A model generated the notes under the pieces. It worked only from the letters and a program-made list of their open reading frames with translations, had not been told where the DNA came from and did no database searches. The translations under genes were made by a program, and so were the position numbers. 64,000 nt of DNA from Ruminococcus sp. (GTDB lineage: Bacteria; Bacillota; Clostridia; Oscillospirales; Ruminococcaceae): NCBI GenBank assembly GCA_017543335.1, contig JAFYGE010000024.1:1-64000 (forward strand), written 5' to 3'. Shown here piece by piece: positions 54,763 to 62,700 of the stretch; position 1 is the stretch's first letter; each line of letters opens with the position of its first letter.

Positions 54763-54861
54763 TTAGGACTGTGGTTCAACTTCGGGAACGCTTGTTGTTA
54801 TAACATCCTCTGAACCAAACGAAACTATTTCTATTTCAGGTGTAGTATAATTGATTTTCAT
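54763..54861 (-). CDS. 32-residue peptide of the MKxxYxxPEIE...EDVITTS type
   Basis: The ATG has AAGGAG 8 bases upstream. The peptide begins MKINYTTPEIEIVSFGSED, continues with VITTS, and ends Val/Pro/Glu-rich. It starts 20 bases after the stop of the LRR gene and ends 37 bases before the HhH gene, in the same direction, so it is probably the middle cistron. Very short proteins with this N-terminal pattern and an E-D-V-x-T-x-S core are, from memory, common in Clostridia; I cannot give a function. The layout resembles precursor peptides with leader and core, but no modifying enzyme is adjacent. Confidence 0.65.
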   Translation of the reverse strand: MKINYTTPEIEIVSFGSEDVITTSVPEVEPQS

Positions 54862-54881
54862 ACGATCAACTCCTTTTCCGC

Positions 54882-56930
54882 TCACAGAGTTTTCTTGTAA
54901 TTTTCAGCACTTATGCAGTACTGATAAAGAATATCTGCCATTGCCTTATTTTTGCCGTTATCGTTTTTATTTCTTACGAGATAGCTCCATGACAAAGGCT
55001 TGAATTTGTACTGGACCTCGCCATACTGGATAACAATATCATTTGCAAGCTGAGTAGGAGTTATATCAGTAACTTCAAAATAGTATTTTCCGTTTTTGCC
55101 AAGTATAGCTCCAAGTTCCTCAGAGTTATAGGAAGCAGTGGAAGCATCTGTCATATCTTCGATATAAAGGCGAGCAGCAAGCTTTGAATTGAGCACAAGT
55201 GATATCATGTCATTGCTGCCTTTTACCGGCTTGAAATCATCAACGAAGTACTTTTCAGAGCTGTCTGACACATCCGGCATATCACCGCCGTTGAAATATG
55301 CCTTTGTGACTTCGCCATATTTCTTTGTAGTCTCAACAAGCTCAGCAAGAGCCTCGTTACCCGTAGTATCTACATTTTTAAGATAGTCATTTACTGAATA
55401 TGTAAACTCACTGAGCTTCACCCAGTTTTCTCCATTGTTGAATTCAAGTACAGCAGTTATCTTCTCGTCCATATGGTCAGCGGAGACATTTGCGGTTGCA
55501 CAATAAAGCTCATTCTTCTTCTGAATTGAAATCGGTACGTCCTTTTCTTCGCACTCGCCTGAGAATGTAACACGATATTTTTCTGCTTCTTCATCTGAGA
55601 AAATTCCGTCCATAAAGAAATTTAGTCCGAGGTCGTCACTAAGAGTGAGCGATACATTAGTAAATTCTGTATCAGGTAAATTGATATCCTTAAATGAGAT
55701 ATCATTATTTTGTGCATAAGTTGCTGCATAAGAATCCGGCTCAGCCTTTATTGTAACATTTTTAGACATAGTAAATGCCTGCGGAGCAATGAATGTCACG
55801 CTATCCGGGACAGTAACTTTTTTCAGATTTGAACATAACGCAAATGCATACATAGCAATACTTTTTGTCGCATCTGGAAGAACAATTTCTTTCAATGATG
55901 AACAACCAAAGAATGCACGCATCTCAATTTCTTTCACACTGTCAGGGATAGTAACATCAGTCAGTGCTCCGCAATTCATAAACATTGAATTAGCAATAGT
56001 TGTCAAGCCGCTTGGAAGTTTAACAGTAGTCAGTTTTTCACACATCATAAATGTACTTCCATTGATAGTTTTAACACTGTCCGGAATAATGAGCTCAGTC
56101 AGACTTGTACAGCTGTAGAATGCCTGATAGCCAATGCTTTCAACACTATCAGGAATATTGATATTATCCAGTGATGTGCAGCTGTAAAACGCACTTTCTC
56201 CAATATTCTTCACACCGTCCGGAATATCAACACTTTTCAATGTACGGCATCCTGAAAAAGCCATATCGCAAATGCTTATAACGCTGTCAGGGATAGTAAC
56301 ATCGCCAGAAGCTGCTGTACCGTCGATAAGGATTCCATTCACAATAACAAGCGGATCCTTTTCCTTCTCTGCATTCAGCCATGCTGTATCACGAAATGCA
56401 CTGCCGCCTATGCTCGTCACACTTTCAGGTATAACGACAGTTTCCAATACTTTACAGCCTGAAAATGTATTACTGCCAATGCTTTTAACAGTATTTGGGA
56501 TAACAATTTCATTCAACGCAGAACAACCGGAGAATGCACTGTCTCCGACACTTGTCATGCTATTCGGGATATTGATCTCAGTTAATGTGATACAGCTGTT
56601 GAATGCATTGTTTCCTATATTGGTTATTGTGTCAGGAAGCACGACTTTAGTCACTGTATCACAGTTGAAGAATGACCAGCCTCCGATTTCTGTGACCGGC
56701 AGACCTTCTATCATATCAGGAACTACAGCCACAGCATCAGAACCTGTCCACTTAGTTATCGTCACACCTGTACCGTCACTATTTATCGAATATGTAAAAT
56801 TATCTGACGCAGAAGCCTCCGCACAAGCTGTCAGTACCGGCTTCATCAGAGGTACATTCTGTGGTACAGCACCTATTGTGAGTGTAGTTGCTGCAAGGAT
56901 GCTCAGAATACGTTTTTTTGATCGTTTCAT
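54882..56930 (-). CDS. Secreted BspA-like leucine-rich repeat protein
   Basis: 682 residues with a signal peptide (~1-37). About twelve LRR_5 (BspA/Treponema pallidum-type) repeats follow (~60-420), of the form SIGxxAFxxCxxLxxVxIPDSVxxIG. The ~260-residue C-terminal part is not repeat-like and is unrecognised; no dockerin, LPXTG or membrane anchor is visible. Such proteins act in surface adhesion or substrate binding. SD AAGGAGG precedes the ATG and a perfect consensus promoter is at 56982-57010. It heads a likely three-gene transcript. Confidence 0.9.
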   Translation of the reverse strand: MKRSKKRILSILAATTLTIGAVPQNVPLMKPVLTACAEASASDNFTYSINSDGTGVTITKWTGSDAVAVVPDMIEGLPVTEIGGWSFFNCDTVTKVVLPDTITNIGNNAFNSCITLTEINIPNSMTSVGDSAFSGCSALNEIVIPNTVKSIGSNTFSGCKVLETVVIPESVTSIGGSAFRDTAWLNAEKEKDPLVIVNGILIDGTAASGDVTIPDSVISICDMAFSGCRTLKSVDIPDGVKNIGESAFYSCTSLDNINIPDSVESIGYQAFYSCTSLTELIIPDSVKTINGSTFMMCEKLTTVKLPSGLTTIANSMFMNCGALTDVTIPDSVKEIEMRAFFGCSSLKEIVLPDATKSIAMYAFALCSNLKKVTVPDSVTFIAPQAFTMSKNVTIKAEPDSYAATYAQNNDISFKDINLPDTEFTNVSLTLSDDLGLNFFMDGIFSDEEAEKYRVTFSGECEEKDVPISIQKKNELYCATANVSADHMDEKITAVLEFNNGENWVKLSEFTYSVNDYLKNVDTTGNEALAELVETTKKYGEVTKAYFNGGDMPDVSDSSEKYFVDDFKPVKGSNDMISLVLNSKLAARLYIEDMTDASTASYNSEELGAILGKNGKYYFEVTDITPTQLANDIVIQYGEVQYKFKPLSWSYLVRNKNDNGKNKAMADILYQYCISAENYKKTL

Positions 56931-56981
56931 GTAAAAAACCTCCTTTTTGTTTATTACTTTTGATAGACTTTATCTTTTTAT

Positions 56982-57010
56982 ATTATATATGAACAACACA
57001 AAAGTGTCAA
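56982..57010 (-). promoter_or_regulatory. Promoter of the LRR protein gene
   Basis: On the minus strand TTGACA, 17 bases, TATAAT (perfect consensus). Confidence 0.92.
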
Positions 57011-57114
57011 GTAATTTTCTGCAAATCAATTCTGGAATTGATATTTTAAAGCTCAGAATGATACCTTTTTTATTATCCATTGACATCATAATGCTTATTT
57101 GTTATAATATTCAA

Positions 57115-57287
57115 GGCAATACCGCACAAAGATTGTGCTGAAGATGCACCGTGAGATTTTTCGTCAGATTGTATAGAAATTCCGCAGGCATACTGACTGT
57201 ATGTCAAGGGATTTCTGTGCAAGATGACGGAAAATATCCAAGCAGATTCAGTACAAAGACGTCAGGCGGTCTTTGTGCGGTATTGCC
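57115..57287 (+). repeat. MITE-like element A, copy 2 (complete, 173 bp)
   Basis: Perfect 17-bp terminal inverted repeats: GGCAATACCGCACAAAG (57115-57131) and its complement (57271-57287). The element is flanked on both sides by TCAA (57111-57114 and 57288-57291), a likely 4-bp target duplication. The interior is itself partly palindromic, pairing ATTTTTCGTCAGATTG with its near-complement around 57225, and has a subterminal hairpin ACAAAGAC/GTCTTTGT. It is non-coding. It lies between the divergent promoters of the LRR and lipoprotein genes. Confidence 0.9.
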
Positions 57288-57299
57288 TCAAGGATATGT

Positions 57300-57328
57300 T
57301 TGACTTGTTTACAGTTTACCGCTGTAAT
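57300..57328 (+). promoter_or_regulatory. Promoter of the lipoprotein gene
   Basis: TTGACT, 17 bases, TGTAAT. It begins 12 bases after the end of element A. Confidence 0.7.
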
Positions 57329-57363
57329 AAAGCCGAATTCATTGACAATCAGGAGGTATAAAA

Positions 57364-58026
57364 ATGAAAAATCAGATCATATCAAAGACAGCAGCTATAC
57401 TTATGACTGCTTCTATGACGCTCTCCCTCGCATCATGCGGAGACAGTGACAGCTCTTCAAAATCCAAAAGTTCAACATCAAGCTCAGTTTCAACAGAGAA
57501 CGATATCGAAACTACATCAGAAGAAACTGAAGAGTATACAGAAGAGGAAACTGAAATCAACAAAGAAATAACAGGTTCTGAACAGACATGGGGAGTATTC
57601 ACTGTATTGGTTCCGGACGGCTGGATACTCAAAGGCGGTGACTTTCTTGACGAAAATGAGCCAAATAAATGCTCTGTAAGAAAGACTGATTTTAACTTTT
57701 TCGACATCAAAAACGAGAAAGAAGAGGTCCAGAAGCAGCAGTATGAATACAATAAAAAGACCTACACAAATGAACAGAAGGACCTGCCTGCAACTACTTT
57801 AGGCGGCATAGAATGGAACGGTTTCCAGTACGGAAATGACTTCGGCGGTGGTTTCGAGCTTTATGGTCAGTCCAACGGCAAATTCCTACGTGTTTCATGT
57901 GCCGGATTCAGCTTTGACAGTCCCGAAACTAAGGCTATACTCGGCTCACTTAAAGTAAGCGAGGAATCACCGGAGGAAGATGTTACAACTGAGGAAGCTG
58001 CTCCGGAAGAAAGTTCTGCTGAATAA
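57364..58026 (+). CDS. Secreted lipoprotein of unknown function
   Basis: 220 residues. The lipobox LASC lies at about residues 22-25, so Cys25 should be lipid-modified and the protein held at the outer face of the membrane. A Ser/Thr/Glu-rich spacer (~28-70) leads to a compact domain (~72-200, WGVFTVLVPDGWILKGGDF...TLGGIEWNGFQYGND) and an acidic tail. I do not recognise the domain. SD AGGAGG precedes the ATG. Element A is just upstream. Confidence 0.82.
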   Translation: MKNQIISKTAAILMTASMTLSLASCGDSDSSSKSKSSTSSSVSTENDIETTSEETEEYTEEETEINKEITGSEQTWGVFTVLVPDGWILKGGDFLDENEPNKCSVRKTDFNFFDIKNEKEEVQKQQYEYNKKTYTNEQKDLPATTLGGIEWNGFQYGNDFGGGFELYGQSNGKFLRVSCAGFSFDSPETKAILGSLKVSEESPEEDVTTEEAAPEESSAE

Positions 58027-58124
58027 TAATTCCATTGTTTTGATGTATCGTACATTTTTATTTTGCGTTTAGACGAAATCAATTGTAACAATAAACAAAA
58101 CAGTAAAAAAACTCCTTTTCACTA

Positions 58125-58153
58125 TTGACATTTTCACCTTAACGTGCTAAGAT
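58125..58153 (+). promoter_or_regulatory. Promoter of asnB
   Basis: TTGACA, 17 bases, TAAGAT. Confidence 0.85.
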
Positions 58154-58166
58154 AATCTACAAGAAC

Positions 58167-58214
58167 AAGGATGTTCATGACAGGCTGACTGCCTTTCATG
58201 AACATCCTTTTTTA
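58167..58214 (+). terminator. Strong terminator hairpin in the asnB leader (candidate attenuator)
   Basis: AAGGATGTTCATGA pairs with TCATGAACATCCTT, and an inner AGGC/GCCT extends the stem. Six T follow. It sits between the asnB promoter and the asnB SD, starting about 7 bases after the predicted transcription start, so most transcripts should end before the gene unless read-through is controlled. Confidence 0.8.
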
Positions 58215-58243
58215 TTTAAGCTCAAAATTCGGAGGAATAAAAA

Positions 58244-59824
58244 ATGTGTACTATAATGGCATACTGCGGCTTGAACAGCGGTACAGGAAAAGTTATGGAA
58301 GGACTAAAAGCAACTGTCTCCCGTGGTCCTGACGACCAAAGAATCGTCAAAGTACCTGACGGTCTTCTCGGATTCCAGAGACTTTCAATAATGGGACTCT
58401 CCCCTGAAGGAATGCAGCCTTTCGAGCTGGACGGTGACTTTGCGGTCTGCAATGGTGAGATATACGGCTTCCGCAAACAGCGTGAGCAGCTTATCAAAAT
58501 GGGCTATACTTTCAGAAGCGAAAGTGATTGCGAGATACTTCTGCCTATGTACAGGGAATACGGTACGGATATGTTTGCTATGCTTGATGCGGAATTCGCC
58601 TGCGTTATTTATGACAGCTCCGCAAGAGAATTCATCGCTGCAAGAGACCCGATAGGTATACGTCCGCTGTACTACGGCAAGGCTGAGGACGGAACTTTGG
58701 CTTTTGCAAGCGAACCAAAAAACCTCACAAAAATATGCAATAAAATTATGCCGTTTCCTCCCGGACATTACTACAAAAACGGGGAATTCCACTGTTACTG
58801 CGACATAACTGCTGTTGACAAGATACTGACCGACGATTTAGATACAGTCTGCAAAAATATCCACGATAAGCTTGTCGCAGGTGTTGAAAAGCGTCTTGAC
58901 GCTGATGCAAAAGTCGGATTTCTGCTGTCAGGCGGTCTTGATTCTTCACTGGTTTGTGCTATAGCTCAGAAAAAGAGCAATAAGCCGATAAAGACCTTCG
59001 CAATTGGTATGAACACCGATGCCATTGACCTCAAATACGCAAAACAAGTCGCCGACTACATCGGCAGCGACCATACTGAGGTAATAATAACTAAAGACGA
59101 TGTCCTCGATGCTCTTGATAACGTCATCCAGCTCCTTGGAACTTACGATATTACCACTATTCGTGCAAGTATGGGTATGTACCTGCTTTGCAAGGCTATC
59201 CACGAACAGACCGATATACGTGTGCTTCTCACAGGCGAGATTTCTGACGAACTTTTCGGCTATAAATATACAGATTTTGCTCCGTCTGCCGAAGCTTTTC
59301 AACAGGAGTCAGTTAAACGTGTTCATGAGCTTCATATGTACGATGTTCTGCGTGCTGACCGCTGTATATCAGTAAACTCGCTTGAAGCAAGAGTCCCTTT
59401 TGGCGACCTTGATTTCGTAAAATACGTAATGGCGATCGATCCTGAGATGAAGCTGAATAAGTACAACAAAGGCAAGTATCTGCTGCGTCACGCCTTTGAG
59501 GGCGACTACCTTCCACATGATATACTCTATCGTGAAAAAGCCGCTTTCTCGGATGCTGTAGGTCACTCTATGGTAGATTACCTCAAGGAATATGCTGACA
59601 GGTATTACTCAGATGAGGAATTCGAGCTGAAATGTCCGACTTATTCCCACGCTAAACCATTCACCAAAGAATCGCTCCTGTACCGTGAAATATTTGAAAA
59701 GTATTATCCGGATAACAGCGAAATGATCGTTGACTTCTGGATGCCGAATAAGGAGTGGGAAGGCTGCAACGTAAATGACCCGTCTGCCAGAGTTCTCTCA
59801 AATTACGGTGAAAGCGGTAAATAA
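58244..59824 (+). CDS. asnB: Asparagine synthase (glutamine-hydrolysing)
   Basis: 526 residues. Cys2 is the glutaminase nucleophile (MCTIMAYCG), with SRGPDDQ and the glutamine-binding AVCNGEIYG following. The synthetase half has the ATP pyrophosphatase loop LLSGGLDSSLV, the LTGEISDELFGYKY segment and SLEARVPFGD. Both halves look intact, so it should make Asn from Asp, Gln and ATP. SD GGAGG precedes the ATG. A terminator hairpin in the leader suggests control by attenuation. Confidence 0.95.
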   Translation: MCTIMAYCGLNSGTGKVMEGLKATVSRGPDDQRIVKVPDGLLGFQRLSIMGLSPEGMQPFELDGDFAVCNGEIYGFRKQREQLIKMGYTFRSESDCEILLPMYREYGTDMFAMLDAEFACVIYDSSAREFIAARDPIGIRPLYYGKAEDGTLAFASEPKNLTKICNKIMPFPPGHYYKNGEFHCYCDITAVDKILTDDLDTVCKNIHDKLVAGVEKRLDADAKVGFLLSGGLDSSLVCAIAQKKSNKPIKTFAIGMNTDAIDLKYAKQVADYIGSDHTEVIITKDDVLDALDNVIQLLGTYDITTIRASMGMYLLCKAIHEQTDIRVLLTGEISDELFGYKYTDFAPSAEAFQQESVKRVHELHMYDVLRADRCISVNSLEARVPFGDLDFVKYVMAIDPEMKLNKYNKGKYLLRHAFEGDYLPHDILYREKAAFSDAVGHSMVDYLKEYADRYYSDEEFELKCPTYSHAKPFTKESLLYREIFEKYYPDNSEMIVDFWMPNKEWEGCNVNDPSARVLSNYGESGK

Positions 59825-59848
59825 ATCACTCGGTATCAATATAAAGAT

Positions 59849-59884
59849 TAACGGCTCCGAAAAAATTCCGGAGCCGTTATTATT
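59849..59884. terminator. Terminator between asnB and the mannanase gene
   Basis: Stem TAACGGCTCCG/CGGAGCCGTTA followed by TTATTATT. It serves asnB and possibly the convergent gene. Confidence 0.8.
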
Positions 59885-59886
59885 AC

Positions 59887-61953
59887 TTATTTGCTTGGAT
59901 CAATTGGAAGTGTTTCAGTACCAATGAGGAACTTCTGTACAGCAAGAGCATCCATATTTGTAAGGTCGCTGCCAGGTTCGTAGCAGTCTGCATTTATAGC
60001 ACCCTTATCTGTGAGAGCATTTTCATCAGTTCCGCCAACACCGTAAATATCATTGTTAGCGATAGCCTGCATTATAAGTACAGCATCGTTCATCTTTATC
60101 TCGCCGCTGCAATTTGCGTCACCGTAGAGAACATTTTCCGGCTGAGAAGGCTTTGTAGGATCAGTCACGCTGCTTCCGCCCTTATAAAGGTCCTTAGGAA
60201 GCTCATCAAGAGTTAAGCAGTAATCGCTGAGGTAAACCTCTTTGAGATTATCCGCATCCTGATACTTCTCACCTGATACGAAAGGCTCTTGGTCGGAATC
60301 ATACCACGGGCAGAAATACAGCCAGTTTGCGTGTTCAACTTTCATATTCTGGATACTTGGAACAGAGTCGTTCTCAGGCATAGAAACCATTTTGTGTCCC
60401 TTTACCCAATTATAGAGCGAATAGAATATTCTTGACTCGGCATCGTAGTTTGCTCCGGAAGTTTTTCCGTCATGGCGGTTATATACAACATTGTACTTAT
60501 CATAGCCGACAATATCGACCTTGTCATCACCTGAATACCATGCTGCTGAATACTCGGACCATGCATAAAGGTTCTGCTCATAAATAAGGTTATGGAGTCC
60601 ATACTCGTTCATAAGAGTATCCTGAAGGAATGCCCAGAGCTTATTGTACACTTCAGCACCTTCTTTTGACCACCAGAACCATGCTCCGGAACCGTCTATA
60701 GGATCTTCTGTACGGCTCGGATTTCCCTCTGCTTCGTGGAAAGGACGGAATATTACAGGTACGCCTGCATCCTGAAGCTTTTTAAGCTCAGCAGCAAGAT
60801 TCTTCATACAAAGCTGGAAGTAATCGTACTCCATAGTCCCCTTTACCATACAATTTGCAGTAACGAAGTCAGTTTTTTCGCTGTAAGTAGTCTTAGAGAA
60901 GTCGAGCGGCTCGCCGAGAGTATAGTCAGCTTTGTTAGTAGGCACATTTATATGCCATGATGCTGTAACGATACCATTCTTATTCTTAGCCCAGTCGATC
61001 ATACGGTTTGCAACACCGTCATCCCAAGCATAGCATGGGCAGTAGCTTCCGAAATCGAAACCTCTGATTGCCGGAAGCTTACCTGTAAGATTCTTGAGAT
61101 ACTTCATCTCGTAATCGTAGTCATTCCATGTGTAATTGCGGTTCTGCTGATTATAGCTGTACTGCTGACCGTCCTCGTCAAAGCATTTCCATACGAACTT
61201 TGAACCGTCGTCAGCTGTTGCGACATCTGCCTCATCAAAAGTATACTCCTTACCGTCGGAGTCCACACACTTATTAGCAGCTGCATCATATCTGATAGTG
61301 CTTGTCATAGGGTGACCGCCGCCGTATATCTCCTGCTGACCGGAAAGGATATTCTTACCGTAAACGCTCTTGAGGAACTTCATAAGCGACTTAGTCTCAG
61401 GAGTAGCCTTTGCGTCTATCGGAGTATCATCAGCAATAGTCAGATCAGAGAATTCAGCCTCTGATACAGTAACATAGTCCACAGCCATATAACCGTACTC
61501 GCTTATAAATTCGATAGTATTCACACCCTTGTTCAGTCTGACCATACCGAAGTCATAATCTCTCCATTCCTCTGAGTATGCAGCCTGAGTTATATACTTT
61601 GCACCATTTACCTTAACTGCCTGCTGTCTGCCCTCTTTATTGAGTATCTGAGCACCGTGAACAGTTATTGAGTACATACCGTCCTCAGGAACGGTAACTT
61701 CAAATGAAGCCGGTGAAGCTGTAAGGTACCAGAAGCCTTTTCCGGAAAAACCAGGGATCTGTGTCTGATAGATCGCAGTCCACGGATCACCAGCACCTTC
61801 CATATCCTCTCCCTCTATCACGAACGGAAAGCTTGTTGCACCACTTGCAGTGTCAGCTGCGGTCGAATTAAAAAGTCCGGAAGCACCGAACTGAACAGCT
61901 GACATTGCAGCAGCTGCTGCCAAAGCCAAAGTTCTTTTTATTTTTCTGCCCAT
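59887..61953 (-). CDS. Cellulosomal beta-mannanase: CBM35-like + GH26 + dockerin
   Basis: 688 residues with a signal peptide (~1-35). A CBM6/35-type carbohydrate-binding module (~42-170, FVIEGEDMEGAG...YMAVDYVTVSEAE) is followed by a GH26 catalytic domain (~185-590). The acid/base Glu is in FRPFHEAEGNPSR and the likely nucleophile Glu in MVSMPENDS. The C-terminus is a type I dockerin (~610-685) with calcium-loop repeats YGDANCSGEIKMNDAVLIMQ and INADCYEPGSDLTNMDALAV. It should cut mannan outside the cell while docked to a scaffoldin. The ATG at 61953 has GGGAGG 9 bases upstream; the ATG at 61962 touches the SD. Confidence 0.95.
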   Translation of the reverse strand: MGRKIKRTLALAAAAAMSAVQFGASGLFNSTAADTASGATSFPFVIEGEDMEGAGDPWTAIYQTQIPGFSGKGFWYLTASPASFEVTVPEDGMYSITVHGAQILNKEGRQQAVKVNGAKYITQAAYSEEWRDYDFGMVRLNKGVNTIEFISEYGYMAVDYVTVSEAEFSDLTIADDTPIDAKATPETKSLMKFLKSVYGKNILSGQQEIYGGGHPMTSTIRYDAAANKCVDSDGKEYTFDEADVATADDGSKFVWKCFDEDGQQYSYNQQNRNYTWNDYDYEMKYLKNLTGKLPAIRGFDFGSYCPCYAWDDGVANRMIDWAKNKNGIVTASWHINVPTNKADYTLGEPLDFSKTTYSEKTDFVTANCMVKGTMEYDYFQLCMKNLAAELKKLQDAGVPVIFRPFHEAEGNPSRTEDPIDGSGAWFWWSKEGAEVYNKLWAFLQDTLMNEYGLHNLIYEQNLYAWSEYSAAWYSGDDKVDIVGYDKYNVVYNRHDGKTSGANYDAESRIFYSLYNWVKGHKMVSMPENDSVPSIQNMKVEHANWLYFCPWYDSDQEPFVSGEKYQDADNLKEVYLSDYCLTLDELPKDLYKGGSSVTDPTKPSQPENVLYGDANCSGEIKMNDAVLIMQAIANNDIYGVGGTDENALTDKGAINADCYEPGSDLTNMDALAVQKFLIGTETLPIDPSK

Positions 61954-62048
61954 TTTAAACATCCTCCCAAATCAATTTGTTAATCAATCATTTATGTTTA
62001 TACTTTGTTAATTAAATGCCTATAATTTAATTAACACCTATCATTTTT

Positions 62049-62077
62049 ATTATACTTTTTCATAGCAGATTTGTCAA
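62049..62077 (-). promoter_or_regulatory. Promoter of the mannanase gene
   Basis: On the minus strand TTGACA, 17 bases, TATAAT (perfect consensus). The leader is AT-rich with TTAATTAA-type repeats. Confidence 0.9.
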
Positions 62078-62165
62078 GGGGCATCTTTTATAATTAATGT
62101 ATTATTAATATTTCATTTCGCACAAAACGCATACTTAAATAACTGTCATTTAAGTGAATAAAATA

Positions 62166-62196
62166 AAAAATCCGCTGTATTTTCATACAGCGGATA
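62166..62196 (-). terminator. Terminator of the pyruvate formate-lyase operon
   Basis: On the minus strand ATCCGCTGTA/TACAGCGGAT followed by TTTTTTATTTT. Confidence 0.9.
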
Positions 62197-62211
62197 GCTC
62201 GGATATAATTA

Positions 62212-62451
62212 TTAAAGTTCAGAATGGAAAGTTCTTGAAATAACGTCGTCCTGCTGTTCTTTTGTGAGCTTGACGAAGTTTACTGCATATCCTGATACTC
62301 TGACAGTGAGCTGAGGATACTTCTCAGGATGAGCCTGAGCATCAAGAAGTGTCTCTCTTGTGAAGACGTTTACATTGAGGTGGTGACCGCCTTTTTCAAC
62401 GTAACCGTCAAGTAATTCGATAAGGTTATCGACCTGTTTCTGATTTTCCAT
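62212..62451 (-). CDS. Separate glycyl-radical domain of pyruvate formate-lyase
   Basis: 79 residues that match the last part of pyruvate formate-lyase: [20 protein letters not shown], then [16 protein letters not shown], the radical loop RVSGYAV (Gly54) and [15 protein letters not shown]. The ATG at 62451 is right for a separate gene: AAGGAGG lies 8-9 bases upstream. It resembles the autonomous cofactor GrcA (YfiD) of enteric bacteria but is shorter, lacking that protein's N-terminal extension. Here it supplies a domain the main chain lacks, so it should be essential for activity rather than a repair part. Confidence 0.88.
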   Translation of the reverse strand: MENQKQVDNLIELLDGYVEKGGHHLNVNVFTRETLLDAQAHPEKYPQLTVRVSGYAVNFVKLTKEQQDDVISRTFHSEL

Positions 62452-62481
62452 AATAAAGTCCTCCTTCATTCATAAATACGA

Positions 62482-62700
62482 TCAAAGTTCGTCGTCTTCA
62501 TCAACTGCGTCCTCGGTAGGCTGACAGCAAGCACCTTTGATACCGCAGTCAGTGCTGTTAACTGTTTCTACCTTAACGCCGCTTCCGTCCTTTTGAGGGA
62601 CTATATTTACATGACCGCTTCCGCCTGACATCAGCTGATCTATGAGGTCAGCAAGTTCCTCAGGGGTCTGAGCGTTAATTTCCTTTTCAGGGCCGTTCAT
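62482..62700 (-). CDS. 72-residue cysteine-containing protein inside the split pyruvate formate-lyase locus
   Basis: The ATG overlaps the stop of the large subunit (TGATG), so translation is coupled. Residues ~13-35, PEELADLIDQLMSGGSGHVN then IV, line up with [20 protein letters not shown] of the neighbouring radical domain. The part carrying the radical glycine is absent. The C-terminal half has CGIKGACC and a run of acidic residues (EDAVDEDDEL). It may bind metal, modulate activation or bridge the subunits. I know no named family for it. Confidence 0.65.
   Translation of the reverse strand: MNGPEKEINAQTPEELADLIDQLMSGGSGHVNIVPQKDGSGVKVETVNSTDCGIKGACCQPTEDAVDEDDEL

Noticed and set aside
58154..58243. 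T-box riboswitch in front of asnB (and aroA)
   Set aside because: The leaders are only about 65-110 bases, with no specifier loop or GGTGG T-box sequence.
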